Of a DNA stretch of 64,000 nucleotides, positions 36,499 to 48,759 are shown one piece after another (the first letter of the stretch is position 1; the number at the start of each line of letters is the position of its first letter). This stretch comes from Echinococcus granulosus (Eukaryota; Platyhelminthes; Cestoda; Cyclophyllidea; Taeniidae): positions 1,512,533 through 1,576,532 of the forward strand of contig NW_020170389.1 of the NCBI RefSeq assembly GCF_000524195.1. Reading direction: 5' to 3'. The translations under genes and the position numbers were made by a program. The notes under the pieces are model-generated. The model worked only from the letters and a program-made list of their open reading frames with translations. It was not told where the DNA came from and made no database searches.

Positions 36499-39400
36499 TT
36501 AACGTCGTCGCGGTTTTTTAGTTGCCGATGGAATAACGCCTCGCTTTCGCTGGAACTTCTGCCTCTTCAGAGCGAATGACGCTTGTCCCCGTTTCGTTTT
36601 TCTGGATGTCGGCTGGCTACGCTTCCTATCCTGCCACTTGGGCCGATTCGATGACGAGCCTTCAGGTGCCTCTTGGTTGTCATAGAGATTGCCAATCTCC
36701 TCTGCGCTGACGAAGAGTTTATTCAGGTCAATTCTACCACATCTAATTGAGTAAAAATAATACAGTGAATTAAGAGATCAGCATCGATCATGATGGTAAA
36801 ATGTGAGTCAACTAATAATTAACCGATATAACGGAGGCCTAAACATACTGTAAATGACAGCCAACTTCACCTATAATCATTCCAAACCCAATTTATATTT
36901 TTCTGTGCAAATACTCGCGAACATTTAAACAAAGAGCCTTTGGACACGTACAAATAACCAGAAAACTCAACAATCACAAAACGCGTTTGCCTGCATAAGA
37001 GATGACCACTAGTGAGCCCAAATAATTCACATCTACAGACTTAAAAACTCGTGTGCTCAAAAATGCGAAATTCCGACCAAATATTGTTAAAAATCAAGCC
37101 CGTTTACATCGGAGTTCCCAGACCTAAAAAGAGCCAAGGTTGCAGTGAAAAGATCAGAGCCCGCTGGAGTTATGCATGCTGCTCATGACTGGGGAGCACT
37201 TGACCAATGAATGAAGATAAGTAATCTAAAAGTATCAACAATGGTTTAGGAAAAGTAAGAACTCTCACGAAATTCTTGTACTTACTTCGGTCTTCAAAGT
37301 ATACCTTGTAGTTCTTAATGTGAAAACTTCTAGAAACATTCGACTAAAATTGTAAAATTCAGCACGCCTATAAAACACTCCAATACTTACTCAAATAGAC
37401 AGGCGAGCTAACAATCTACGAAGTACTTTTGATGAAAAATGCAAGCGATTGAAATATTTCTGAGAGGGTACAATGGTGTGATATTATGTCGGCCTACTGC
37501 AATGCAAATCCACAAACATCTGCCCCATACAAACTTGAAACATAAGTAACATCAAAAAAGTGGTCAGCAAAATAAAATATACTTTGTGAGTAAGTTTGGC
37601 TGCAATAAGCTTGATGGCCTATAAATAAAACTCACCGACAGTGGTGCAACAAAAATGACTCGTAGAATGTTTTTGAGGTATACTTATCAAACGACAGAAA
37701 GATGTTTCACAAAGCCTCTATTCCACTGCGTTATTGCAAGGTTTCTGTGCTAAGTAACAATATTCAACGAATGGAGGTAAGCAGAGTAACATCCTTCCAG
37801 TTTGACAATACTATCATTATCACAAACACCACAAATGGTAGCCAAAGCAAATTACTTGCGACTTCTCGACGATACAAAGTCGTCTTCATCATCAGTATCG
37901 CTGTCATTGTCTTCCTCCTCGCATCCCAGACCGCCGATACCCTCTCCTCCTTCTTCTTCTTCAAAACTCTCTTTTTCTTCCGAGCCTGTTACCCCATCAC
38001 TTCTCCGCTTCTTTACTTTCCCCAATTCCTCCTCTTCCTCGTCAGTGGCTGAAGGGAGAAAAAGTAAGTCAGGGAGTCAGGACAAAGAGCCTAGCCAACT
38101 GCGAGTTAATGAATTGAGCTAGGTATAGCTCATTCGAACAACATACGAGCAAGACGACAATGTACTTATCAAACCAAGTCAATTGCAGCAATATCCCCTT
38201 CCCTTTGAGGTGGAACACTCCTTTCCTTCTTTCTCCTAAACATTCCCTACCGCCATTGGTTCATCAGAGCGCCATTACAGGAGCGACTTACAGTAGTTGA
38301 AATCCGAGTTATTAAGTAAACCATCCTCGTCTGCATCATTCGGAATTAGACCCTTTTCGTGATTTCCTGGAGCATTTAAAAAAAAACATGGAGGTAAAAA
38401 ATAATGTTTACAGGAAAGGTGAAGACAGCATGAGAATAAGTCCACTTACTAAGATATTCGTCAAAGTCTTCGTCTAGATCCGACCCGTCACTGCTACGAC
38501 CACCTTCGCTTTTGCTTGGCTTAGCATTGATGAAGTTGAAGTAACTAATAAAACAAATAGACAAGGAGAATTAAGGCGAAGAGAAACTCCAAGCCCTTGT
38601 CAGTAAAAACTTAAAACAAAAAAACAAACAAAGAGAAGTAACAAAATAACCAAACCCACTCAAACGTTGAAAACCAATGTTTAAACATAAGTGTCCAAAG
38701 ACATGCGCACACTTAGTTAAATATCGGGTAGCAAAAAATCATTTATTCACAACAATAAGAGGTATCAGCTTTATAAAGACATCCATTCAAATTTGTTCAA
38801 TCACTCTAGCCATCCTTTCACCATCTAGTTTACAAAGCAAGATTTTTCTTCCCTTATTTGACCCACTGGGTAGATATCAACGGCCCTCACTTCAGTCAGT
38901 CGTTAACACATATGATTAAATGATGCCATTTACACATAAGCAGATAGCATTTGGAAATGGCGAAACAAAGACTACCAGACTTTACAATATAGAGGACTGG
39001 TGGAAGCCAAAATGCACCCACCTGTGAATAAAACGTTCGTCAGAAGGCACCAGCTCAGCGTTTAGATTCTTGTAGGCCAAGCTGTTCGGAGCCAGCGTCT
39101 TAGCATGAACTCGCTTACTCACATCTGTATCAACAACCATCTTTCCCGGTTTTGCAACTATAAGGGAAGAAGAAATAGACCAATAAGGTGATATAGAAGT
39201 TACTCTATCTTCTAACCTCCCGCGACCTCCTACCCTACCTGAACTGGGTTTTGGTTTCTTGTACACAAATCGCTCCATAAAGTGAGCCACCGAGAGGTCT
39301 TCGAAGGGATCGCCAGTGTACTTAAAAATTCTCCCCTCAGTCAGACTTCTGGCGAAATAGGCGACAGTGGGATGAACGTGATTGACAAGCAACGAGAGCT

Positions 39401-42400
39401 GCCAACATGGCTGATTCAGGGCGTGCGCAAAGCGTGGATCTCGCGCCGAGCTGTCGTAGCCCACCGCATCTCCGATAGACCATTTCTTCGTCTTTTTGAA
39501 TAGACGACGGTGGTCCCAGATACCTTCGCTGAATTTTATGGAGGTTTCCTTCTCCTTTGTCCCCACTGCATCCTCCCCTTTTTCCTCTTCGCCTGACGCG
39601 AGGACGTCGGAGAAGTGTTCTTCGTCCGAGTCACTTGCAGCAGCGTTTGGGTAGTGGCTGTGTTTGACAATACCAACTGATGTAGGAAGTACACTTTTTG
39701 AATCCTTTTGTGGCTTGACTGACTATAAAAATGAGCAGGTTTAAGCAAGCAGCGGCAGCAGAGGAGTGGTGCCCAACAACATAGAGGAAATCGCCTACCT
39801 GACCAGGAGCAGAACCGATTGGGTTAGCTTTACCAACTGAGTAGAGTTTTTCAAGGAGGATTAGTGAGCCAGCCGCAAAACCGGAGTTTGGATGGTTTAG
39901 ACAGATGGAGAGAAGACGATGAATGAGAGCGGCTCGACGCCCGGCGTCGGTGTCTGCTAATAAGCTCTGGTAGAGCAGATTCAGTATGAAGGGACCACGC
40001 GCCGTCCAACGAATCGCGGAGTCTGTGAGCTTACGATAGAGCGCCTTTGGATGGAAATGAAAGGATTGACATAAGAGAGTTTCGCAATGCTCTGTTGTCT
40101 GTCAGTAGTTGCGCAAGCTGCCACAAAATTGACTAAATTCATTACTCAACTTCTGTTTGACAGATAACGGGCGTTGGCCTAATTAATCACCGTCTTTCTA
40201 CGATCAAATTAATGTATTTCATGTAAACCCGTTACACTTTCCCGATTAAAGCATTTTTTGGAGAAAGATGATATTACAAACGACATTCAACTACCAATGA
40301 AAATGTTGTTTCATCAGTGAAAATAACGTACACGACCATGATACGAGGGACTTTTGCCGTAAAACCAATTGCTGATTCATACTTGCTGACCGTTGTTCAC
40401 TAATATTATGTTTTGATAAATAATAAATTTCCTCTCCAGGAGTGAATAATTTCTACATAGCCTACAATGCCAGATGAGACAGAATTATTGCGCAATAAAC
40501 AGGTAAAAGATATTTTCAAATGTTGAGGCAAGACCGTCAGCATTTGTAAATCTGTAACTATGCCACTCGGCTACTTTGAAGAACTTCAGTAGCCTATCTT
40601 TCAGGCGCATTCTTCTTCCAGCCCAATCTTCGGAAAATTATCACTATTTTCACTTGCTATGATGAATGTATTCAACTCCACAGTTTACAAGACAACTTGC
40701 GGACCAAGTTTCCAATTTAACGCACAATGGATGATTAAAGAGAAATTCCGTCGCTGGCAATTCAGTTGCATTGAAAAGGGACTAATGTTTACTAGAAGAG
40801 GAAAGTTACTAATCCTGACAGCAGGAAGCATTCACTGTCGAAACTCACTTGATAGTAGCGATTGCGAAGTTGTTGCTGATGGGAAGTAAAGTGGAAAAGG
40901 AAGTTGAGGGCCTGTAGACTTATTGTAAAATTCGTCGTCACATGAACCAGCCTGAAGATGGCGTTGACGTCTGTGACGTTCTCAGACATGATCTTCGCTG
41001 ACAAAGACAAGCGAACGTTCATAAATGAGGTAAACATGTAGAGCTCAAATAATTAAGCCCAGATAAGTAGCGAATACATACTGCTACTGTGCCTAAAATT
41101 CGTCTTAATCCATTGGGAACATTACTTTCAGTACCCGGTACTAGTTCTAGACATTGCACAGCATAATAAATTGAAATAGTAGAGGGCTTAGAATAGATTT
41201 CATTGGCTACAGAACGAGAAGTGTTGAAATTCGAGAAAAAAAAGGCTACTAATGCTAGTAAACCTTATAGGGTGCACACAGATATTATAGTATTTCAGTG
41301 ATCACAAAAGCAGATAATTTGTGAACAATCTGAGTACATTCCTATCCGTTATTTCAAATCTCATTCTATTCATCCAACAATCACCCGAAATTATATTCTA
41401 GGCCTCTACATAAGCTACCTTAACTAATCACAAAACACAAAGTGAATGATAAATAAAACCTAGGAGTACCACCTTACGCGAGAGATATGGGGCAACGCGG
41501 CTAATGCCAGCGAGGAGAACAGCAGTAAGGCGTTCAGGTAGCTCCTTAGAGCTTACCGACGCGCGAAAGAATGATAGATAGATGCGGAAGAGAATGGCGG
41601 CGACAGTAGTGTCACTGGTAGCGGCATCCTCCATGACCGTGACAAGCTGGGAGTTCCTCTTGGAAAGGGGGATACAGGAGAGTAGCACAATGGCGTAGTA
41701 TTTAGCCCGATCAAGCAGATTCGGACGGAAGAGGAAAATTCGTATTTGTTCTACTAGCATCGCTTTCAGGTAAGGATGACTCTGACCTGAAGCACAAGGT
41801 GACCCAATGACTTCTCAGCAAGATTTGAGTGATTCAGGAGGAGTCAAGGGAGACTTACACATAATACGCAATTTGTGAATCACGCTAGATGCAAAGCCCC
41901 TACTGCGATCACCGAGCTTATTCACCACAATACTGATCGCCAACTAAACTAAAAATTATTCGGAATGCAATCATTACCTCCCGATTTTCAGGCTTCTTCG
42001 TAGCTAAACTTACCAGTGCGTCTAGAAAAGAATTAAGACGTACAAGCTTTTACCTACTTAGCGCTTTCGTTTTCGCTGTGGGAATGGTATCACTTATTAA
42101 AACGTTCTAAATATAGTGAATGATGAGGGTAGCAGCAAAAATTACCTCCAAAGAGGTCAAAAACAGAAAATAGAACTGTTTAATCCTATGCTCGAAGTAC
42201 CACAAAGCAAGGATATTCTCACGGCAGTTGTGAGGCAGCTTGAGTCCATTTCGAGCATTTTTAAGCGTCAGTTCATCTGTAAGCGCTGCGGGGTACTTTG
42301 CCAGGACTTTAAATGGACGATTTTCGAAGGCAATTAGAGCTCGCATGCTGGGAAGAAGAAAGTTTTCAAAGAGATTGGAGAGAACTTCTGTCGCCTTCAT

Positions 42401-42763
42401 ACAAAGCTGATTTTTGACAGGTGAAATGGACGCCAGCAAACTTTCGATGTGTTGCAGAGAAGAGAGTGGATTTTTCCTAACCATGAATGCCAAAGCCAAC
42501 ACACGATCCACACTAGTGCCACGACGCAGCACCGTACTCAGCCATTCTTGAATAACACGGTCCTTTCCATCGTATAAAAAGTCATTCAGCAAAGCCCCAC
42601 TCTTGCTAATAATAAAGTACTTATCGAATATATTTCTGGCCCGCGTCTCTTGATAGTTAACATTGACAACTTCTGGGGATTCTGACTCCAGTTGTGTATA
42701 CTATCAACCTAGTTATAGAGAATTTCCAAAACTCACCGAATTACTGAACCATGCTTTTGCCAT
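36499..42763 (-). CDS. CEBPZ: CEBPZ / NOC1 homolog (CBF/MAK21 family), 60S ribosome biogenesis
   Basis: CEBPZ/Noc1 is a nucleolar HEAT-like protein that pairs with Noc2 during early large-subunit maturation. Exons on the minus strand recover human landmarks in order: 42700-42146 (GTSVDRVLA and the helical arm), an INKLGD-type segment near 41900, 41760-41468 (DRAKYYAIVLLSCIPLSKR), about 41000-40850 (LRNRYYQ), 40045-39800, 39745-39245 (YFARSLTEGRIFKYTGDPF, then FMERFVYKKPKP), DERFIHR joined to YFNFINAKPSK across an intron, very acidic exons at 38555-38450 and about 38055-37851, and the last exon 36733-36499 with LFVSAEEIGNLYDN and a Lys/Arg tail. The ATG at 42763 gives MAKAWFSNS and lies nine bases behind an acceptor (TTTATTTTAG). 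That suggests a trans-spliced start or a further upstream exon; human CEBPZ has about 300 more N-terminal residues. Small exons between 42146 and 41870 are unresolved. Confidence 0.92.
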
Positions 42764-42771
42764 GGCGGTAA

Positions 42772-42784
42772 CCTAAAATAAAGA
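42772..42784 (-). promoter_or_regulatory. Candidate leader acceptor of the CEBPZ gene
   Basis: Minus strand CCTCTTTATTTTAG precedes GTTACCGCC and the ATG at 42763. It could be a spliced-leader acceptor or the acceptor of a coding intron, since the frame is open through VTA before the Met. Confidence 0.35.
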
Positions 42785-43568
42785 GGGGAGTTTGGAAATG
42801 GAAGGGAACGGTTCATTGAAGCAATGCATTGCAGCACAGGCCTTTAAGACACCCACCCAAAAGGCCCAAAGGTAATGGCTCCAAAAACAAGTTACAAAAC
42901 GGTTCCACTATTTGTTTTAAACAATAATACGAAATGCAGGTGACGAATAAAAACGTGGGTGGGAACAAAACCGACCGCGCACAACCCAAACACACCAGAA
43001 TTAAATTTGGTGGCTTCTCACGTACACTTGCTGAAGCTGCTACCATTATTTATGATAAAATGCCATTCAAGTAATAACACCATATAGTAGCACGTAAAAA
43101 CTTAGGCTTGGATAATGGTGGGTGTGCACAAAATTATCGTCTAACTTTCCCCTACAAATAGGTTTTATTTGTAAATTTACTTCCATATTCAGATTTTGTT
43201 CTGACGTAATCTTTACCACTGTTAAAGAATGCTCTGACCTCATTTTTTGAAACCTTTAGTTATCATGTTCTTAGTTTTATATTCTAACGATACTTTTTTT
43301 CAATATTAAATACTGAAATATAGGATGACAAATTTTTGGCTTTTATGCTAGTTCATGCTGATTTTACTGATTATAAGCGGCCCCAACTTTTAGGCAAGAA
43401 AACTTGTTTTGATTTTTCCATCTTCTTCGTGATGGGTTTTTTTTAACTAGATTAAGTGTTTTTGCTCCCTTTGGTAGTTTTCCTCGACATCTTAAAGTAT
43501 ATGGATGTCTACCTAATCACTAGTGAGAACCTTTATACATTCTTATGAGGGATGGCAAGATAGGAGTG
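42785..43568. other. Upstream flank of CEBPZ
   Basis: The minus-strand frame 42813-43046 begins MVAASAS next to a GTACGTGAG donor-like site and could conceivably be a first CEBPZ exon, but no similarity supports it. The rest is AT-rich. Confidence 0.3.
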
Positions 43569-43742
43569 TGTAGCGTCACGAGACTCGGGCAGAATATATA
43601 TATATATTCAGCACGGAGAAGGTGTCTAGGCTATTGGCATGGCCCAAAAGGCCAGCCCACCCAGTGAGGTACAAGGGGGCTAATTCAAAGTACAAAAGTG
43701 GCGCCTCACCAGAACCGAGGGATAAACCACTATCGTTTTACA
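43569..43742 (+). repeat. 5' LTR of the TRIM element
   Basis: TGTAGCGTCACGAGACTCGG joins straight to GCAGAATATATATA because the GAAGACGAAAGAAGACAC box is deleted. It ends CTATCGTTTTACA. The expanded TA run sits at the likely TATA box. Confidence 0.85.
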
Positions 43743-44336
43743 TAGCCTCCCTCCTCTTTTGAGCGTCGTCCCCGGCGCTCCCGCAGGTCAATCTCCCGCG
43801 TCAGCCATTACAACGTAGTAGGTGCAGTAAAGAAACACCCACGAGCCGACCGTGCCAGTCACCAAATTAGTGCGCAACTGAGGGGATACTTGACCTCAAC
43901 GTCACTGATCCCTCTTGGCAGCTTAACTGGATCTGGAGTTTCATCTAGTTTAGGGATTTGATTCAGGACGAGGAACTGCGTCAGCCATCATGCGTGTCCA
44001 TAGATGGATGTAGGAACACTGGCCTAAAAGTAGATTTGTGTAGGGAAGGGCGGGATTTAAGATAGGTCCATGGGAGACGGTAGGGAAAATCCGTAATGAA
44101 ACTTCCAGATGGTTCACGGCCAATGTCACTTCAGTTGTTAATAGCTTTTCTGCAGAACACGGGACTGGGAGAGATGCTGAAGGTAGACGTCAACATCAAC
44201 CCTTCTGTTAGGGGTCATCACCATTCTCCCATCCGCAGCACACGTACTTCTTCGGCTCCACTAAGTCTTATCACGCAGAAGTGGAAAATCAGGATGCATG
44301 TCTTTTAGGATCGGGTTCGCTTTCCGCTGCCACCAA

Positions 44337-44536
44337 TGTAGCGTGCCGAGACTCCCTGAAGACGAAAGAAGACACAATACCCGGGCAGAATATATGTATA
44401 TTCAGCACGGAGAAGGTGTCTGGGCTATTGGCATGGCCCAGAAGGCCAGCCCGCCCAGCGAGGTACAAGGGGGCTAATTCAAAGTACAAAAGTGGCGCCT
44501 CACCAGAACCGAGGGATAAACCACTATCGTATTACA
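44337..44536 (+). repeat. 3' LTR of the TRIM element
   Basis: This full-length LTR keeps the GAAGACGAAAGAAGACACAA box, AGAATATATGTATATTC, GGCTATTGGCATGGCCC, GTGGCGCCTCACC and ends TCGTATTACA. Confidence 0.87.
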
Positions 44537-44540
44537 AGTG

Positions 44541-46988
44541 TTTATTTATCACCAACGTATTTCAAGTGTTTTCTCCTCGACAATTACATGCCTTGACTTG
44601 CTGATTGTCGATAGGCATCACATTGCTCACCTTTATCTTAAAGCTTTAGACGTTAACAAGTAGCGCAAAGATGAACTAAGTGAAAGTTTTCCGAGGACTT
44701 ATTAAATTATTGTTTAAATGGAGGCAGTCCTAGGTAATGATCAAGCACAGGACAGACTCCCTTTAGCTTTTGGTTTAATACTTTAGTAGGCTAAAGAATA
44801 GCTTTCCATTTGTTACCTTAGCATGAAAACACAAATGTTGCTCTAAGTTGACAGTTGCCCTACGTTTGGGTCATAGCAGCCGTGCAAACTAACGACATTG
44901 TATGACTAAACAGTATTTGCAAAAGAAAGAATTGGCCGATTAATACCATACTGCAATAACTCTGCAAATACCTTCACGTTATTTTTTGCGGCACCTTAGC
45001 ACTAAGCACCAAACAAAGGGAGAGTGACTGTGCGGAATGCGATCAACTGACTGTCGAGAAGCGCCCTAGTTGTCGCAGCGGCTCGCGCTTCAAGTGTGTT
45101 TTTTTGGCATGCGACGTGGTGCGCGTGGGAGTGTGCCAGTGAAACATGATTTTCCGAAGAATGGTGCTTGCCAGAGGTATGTATGAGATTAACGTGGTTA
45201 TCGCTTTTTAGTCAGGGTCGTTGTTACCTCCTATCAACGTCACAAATCTACGGAAGGCAGGGACAAGAATCTTAAAACAGCATGATTTTAAATTTTAATA
45301 GAGTAGCTATTTAGCTACGTGTGAACGGCTCATTTTAAAAAGGAAAATAGTTTCTTTAAAACGAATGTAACTTGTAAAGGTACACATTTAGCTACACATG
45401 AATTGAGGGGACCATTGACTGAAACAGACGCTAGCGGCAAAACGACTTCAAAAATGCCCAAAAACTCATTTCAAATAGCAATAATTTGTGCCTACTCTTA
45501 ACTTATCTGATTCTTAGGTATGCAGATGCACCTGCCGAACGCTCTTTCAACGACGCCCTAAACAGTGGCCTAAAGGCTATAAGTTGTATCTAATAGAGAT
45601 GTGGCTGCTATCATGATGATGTGAATTGTCATCTCTGCCGGCTCAATTTTAACTTGAGTTTGTTCTGAAAGCTTCTCCCTAGGGTTACACAGTCCCTGCG
45701 AGTTACCAACCGATATTCCTGTTCCTACTTCAGTATAGTGGACTGAATAGTTGCTGAACTCAGTAATATGCTACGGTTTTCAGTAATAATAAAATCGGAT
45801 GAAACATAATTATCTATAGTATTTTTGTCATGGAGAAATCAAAATATTAACACTGTGGTTTCCAAAATAATCATGCAATTCCACTGTTTGTGCCGATGTG
45901 GAAAGTTCTATACTGGTACCCCCAGAGCTCAAATCTTACCAAAGCTTAGGGTGTTTAAGCTTAATAATTTTTTATGACAAACTATGTTGAATAAATATGT
46001 GCAATGTAATACAATGGGAGTAAACTAAATTAATTTGGATGATTACAGTAGCATTTATCTCCTTTGCAAAATCCCTTTACAATTTTTGGCTACTTTATGC
46101 TGTCTGCAGCAATCACATGTCGGTGACTAAGCCTTTCCAACGCGCATGTGTAAAATGACTCCTTTATCTTACTTGATTTTGTAAAGTTTTGCAAACAAGG
46201 TTACTTGCGCAATTGCCCTGTCTTCAGCCCCTCTGTCACATACTTTTACCAACAAGTACCTGAGAAATTTTGGAAAAATTTCGAGAGTTGCATTTCTTTA
46301 AATATCTCAGATGACGTAAAACAATGTTTTAAGTTCAGATTAAGCAATCTATATTCCAGTGTTTCAGGAATACTGCAACTACTCTCCATTGTGATTTATT
46401 CATTCAAAAATAGCTTTTACAATTAGTCATAACTAACAGAGCGATAGCATAAAGCTGTAATGGACGAAAGGCAGACAAATAATGGTGTTTTACCACAAGC
46501 TTAGCATTATTTTATACATTCGTAAATGCCTTTGGATGTTTGAGAAGAGGAGCTTGAAAAATTTAGATAAATAATGGATGGGTATCGGCGTATCAAAACC
46601 ACAACTGAAGCTGTGTGAGTTCAGGCCTTCCCCACTCTTGGTTCAAACCACTAGCACTAAGTATGTGTTTTACTAAATTAAAAACAAGAGTAGGTAAAGA
46701 AGCCGATAAAAGTGCCAAATATAACTCAGCATATCAATTATTTATTTAGTGTTCGGAAATAAGGCTTTCATTATACAGTAACAAAAATTGTGGTTCATTT
46801 GTATGAAAATCAAGTTATTGCACTTGTACCTTCGAACCGGAACTGTGGGTTCCTCAAATTTTGTCCTAACAAGTACGGATACGTATCGTCTACGAAGAAA
46901 ATTTTGTTTACTTAGTGGGCGTGTGGAAATCGTAAGCATTAAAACGAGTCATCAGGTATCGAAAGTACGGATTGCTTAAAATGTTAAG
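44541..46988. other. Intergenic sequence without recognised features
   Basis: AT-rich, and no coding frame with recognisable character. 45000-45130 is a slightly GC-richer patch without an open frame of note. Confidence 0.4.
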
Positions 46989-47086
46989 GTGCAAATGTTT
47001 GGCCAAAGAATCGAAAATCGAACAACGATTTCCAGATCAAATTATCACCATTACCAGTTCTGCAATAGTGGTTACATCAGAAATCG
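46989..47086 (+). repeat. Diverged direct repeat, copy 1
   Basis: GTGCAAATGTTTgGcCAAAG and ATCAAATTATCACC, TACCAGTT and ATAGTGGTTACATC recur in the same order and orientation at 47365-47462, at about 70% identity by eye. Confidence 0.5.
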
Positions 47087-47364
47087 TACGAAAACCTTAA
47101 GCCACTGTTAACCTCGACAATCCAGTTATTCTGAGTCATACTGGTATCAGGTCAACGTAGGGGTGGGGTGGGACAAGCAGATGTCCAGAAAGTAAGACAT
47201 GCGGACAATCTGTAGTGGGCACACTCATGCCTTGCGGTAGCTCGTCGTGTCCCAACCCAGGTGTAGGGAGACGGGCAGCCCACTCAATCGAGATGCCTGT
47301 GGCTTTGCACTCGAAGGTGAACTCATAGACAGTCAGACGATCTAGCAGCGATAGAAATATTACA
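47087..47364. other. Segment between the direct repeats, with a minus-strand open frame
   Basis: A minus-strand frame (47390-47136, 84 codons) reads a hydrophobic start, then Pro/Gly-rich sequence with WAARLPTPGLGHDELPQG. It resembles coding sequence in composition, but I find no family and no splice partners. Confidence 0.25.
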
Positions 47365-47462
47365 GTGCAGATGTTTAGTATAAGAACCAAAAGTGACGCA
47401 ATGTTTTCTAAATCAAATTATCACTTATACCAGTTGTCCGATAGTGATTGCATCGAAAATGA
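47365..47462 (+). repeat. Diverged direct repeat, copy 2
   Basis: Partner of 46989-47086, offset by 376 bp. TTATTCTGAGTC follows in both copies some distance downstream (near 47127 and 47463), so the duplication may be longer. Confidence 0.5.
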
Positions 47463-48759
47463 ATTATTCTGAGTCGTTTGGGTTTTAGGTTGAGAGCGAA
47501 CCCTAAAAAGCCGCATTTATGAAAGGGCACGAACTCGCAATTGTATTTCACTATTTGATGTCGTTTTTTAAAAAGATATTTGTAGACGAATTGTCCTAGA
47601 ATGCACAATTGGCTGCTTCACTCCAATCAGTTCCTGATTCTATAATTTTTTGAACAATATCTGTAAGGTTTTTCCATCCCAAAGTAAAATTGTATCTTCT
47701 GCTCATACCAGAATTATTGGTAATGGGGCCATAAAATGCACCACATACCATTATTCACCATAAGAATCACTGCTTTAACCGAAGATGTATAACTTTTATC
47801 TGTATTTAACTACGGCCCTTAAAAAATCAACCTATTTATAGAAGAAATCCTTTCGCGTGCTCATTTCATTAAAGCACAGGCGCAAATTTAGTTATGCAAG
47901 CAATTTCAAAAAACTAGATGCTTTGTTATTTGTAGGAAGTTATGTTGATTAACCTTCAACAAGCCAGTTACAGTCAGAAAGACTGCAAGTGACAAGGTGG
48001 CATCACACAACTGAAGGATGTGCAAAGAATCTCAATTAATTTTGGCACCCTTTAGAGTAACCCTCGTTCAAAAATAAGAATTTGGAGCATATATGCATTA
48101 GGCGGTTAAATGATATTGTCTAAATAGATCAGAATCACAACCAGCGCATGAGTCAACAGTTATATAGAATTGGGGGCAGATTAGCTTTTCCAAATGTGAG
48201 CTAATGTCCAATTTGGCCGTCAATTTTGATGTTAGCATTGGCATTCAAAAGTATGCATTTGACAATGCTAAATGAACACAGCGAATCGTCGGGAGACCTA
48301 TAACTAAGTGCTGTCCAGTGAAAATTGATCAAATGTAGTGAGGTTTGAGTTCACTGAAAGCTGACAGGGTAATCATGACCAAAAAAGTGGTTCAAAGCTC
48401 TCAACGATGCATACCAATGCTTGGGAATCTCTCACAGTTGATTTGTGCGACCTGGGAGGGCGTAGGAGTTACCCTGACCTGAGACTTAATCGTATCACTA
48501 CATGAGCAAGCATGGCAATCACTTTGAAGCAGCAGACTGTAAAGGAGCGGAGCTCCGACTTCATTATTGATTTTCTCGCCTCACCAAGTGGTGCTCAGCT
48601 TATCTGCGCTGTCGCTCAGGCTCGGAGTAAACTCGTCGCGCTGGCACATCACCATGCCTTGTGATTGCGAATCGGGTTACGCCACATTGACACACGAATA
48701 CACGATCGTCCATTGAGCAAATCATTGTGCTTTCAAAGCTCACCCCTGTGCAAAGGTGG
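47463..48759. other. Intergenic sequence without recognised features
   Basis: No gene, RNA or repeat was recognised in this AT-rich stretch. Confidence 0.4.

Larger units (their letters stand above)
43569..44536 (+). mobile_element. Complete TRIM retrotransposon (968 bp) with perfect 4-bp target duplication
   Basis: The 5' LTR is 43569-43742 (174 bp) and the 3' LTR is 44337-44536 (200 bp), both starting TGTAGCG and ending TTACA. AGTG flanks the element on both sides (43565-43568, 44537-44540). Outside a deletion of about 25 bp near the start of the 5' LTR and small repeat-length changes in the TATATA box, the two LTRs are nearly identical, so insertion is fairly recent. The internal region of 594 bp has no reverse transcriptase, integrase or RNase H motif; a short frame at 43797 to about 43956 aligns with that of the 32109-33100 element but is closed by a stop. 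The bases before the 3' LTR are GCTGCCACCAA, not a polypurine tract. Movement must depend on an autonomous LTR element elsewhere. Small LTR elements of this kind are known from taeniid tapeworms; membership in that family is inferred. Confidence 0.88.

Noticed and set aside
37702..38122. Plus-strand Ser-rich frames of 106-116 codons
   Set aside because: They are the complement of the acidic CEBPZ exon; poly-Ser/Leu arises from the CTT/TCC run.
43561..44540. tRNA-derived SINE as the identity of the interspersed repeat
   Set aside because: No box A/box B promoter or poly-A tail; TG...CA borders, paired terminal repeats and 4-bp flank duplications fit an LTR element.
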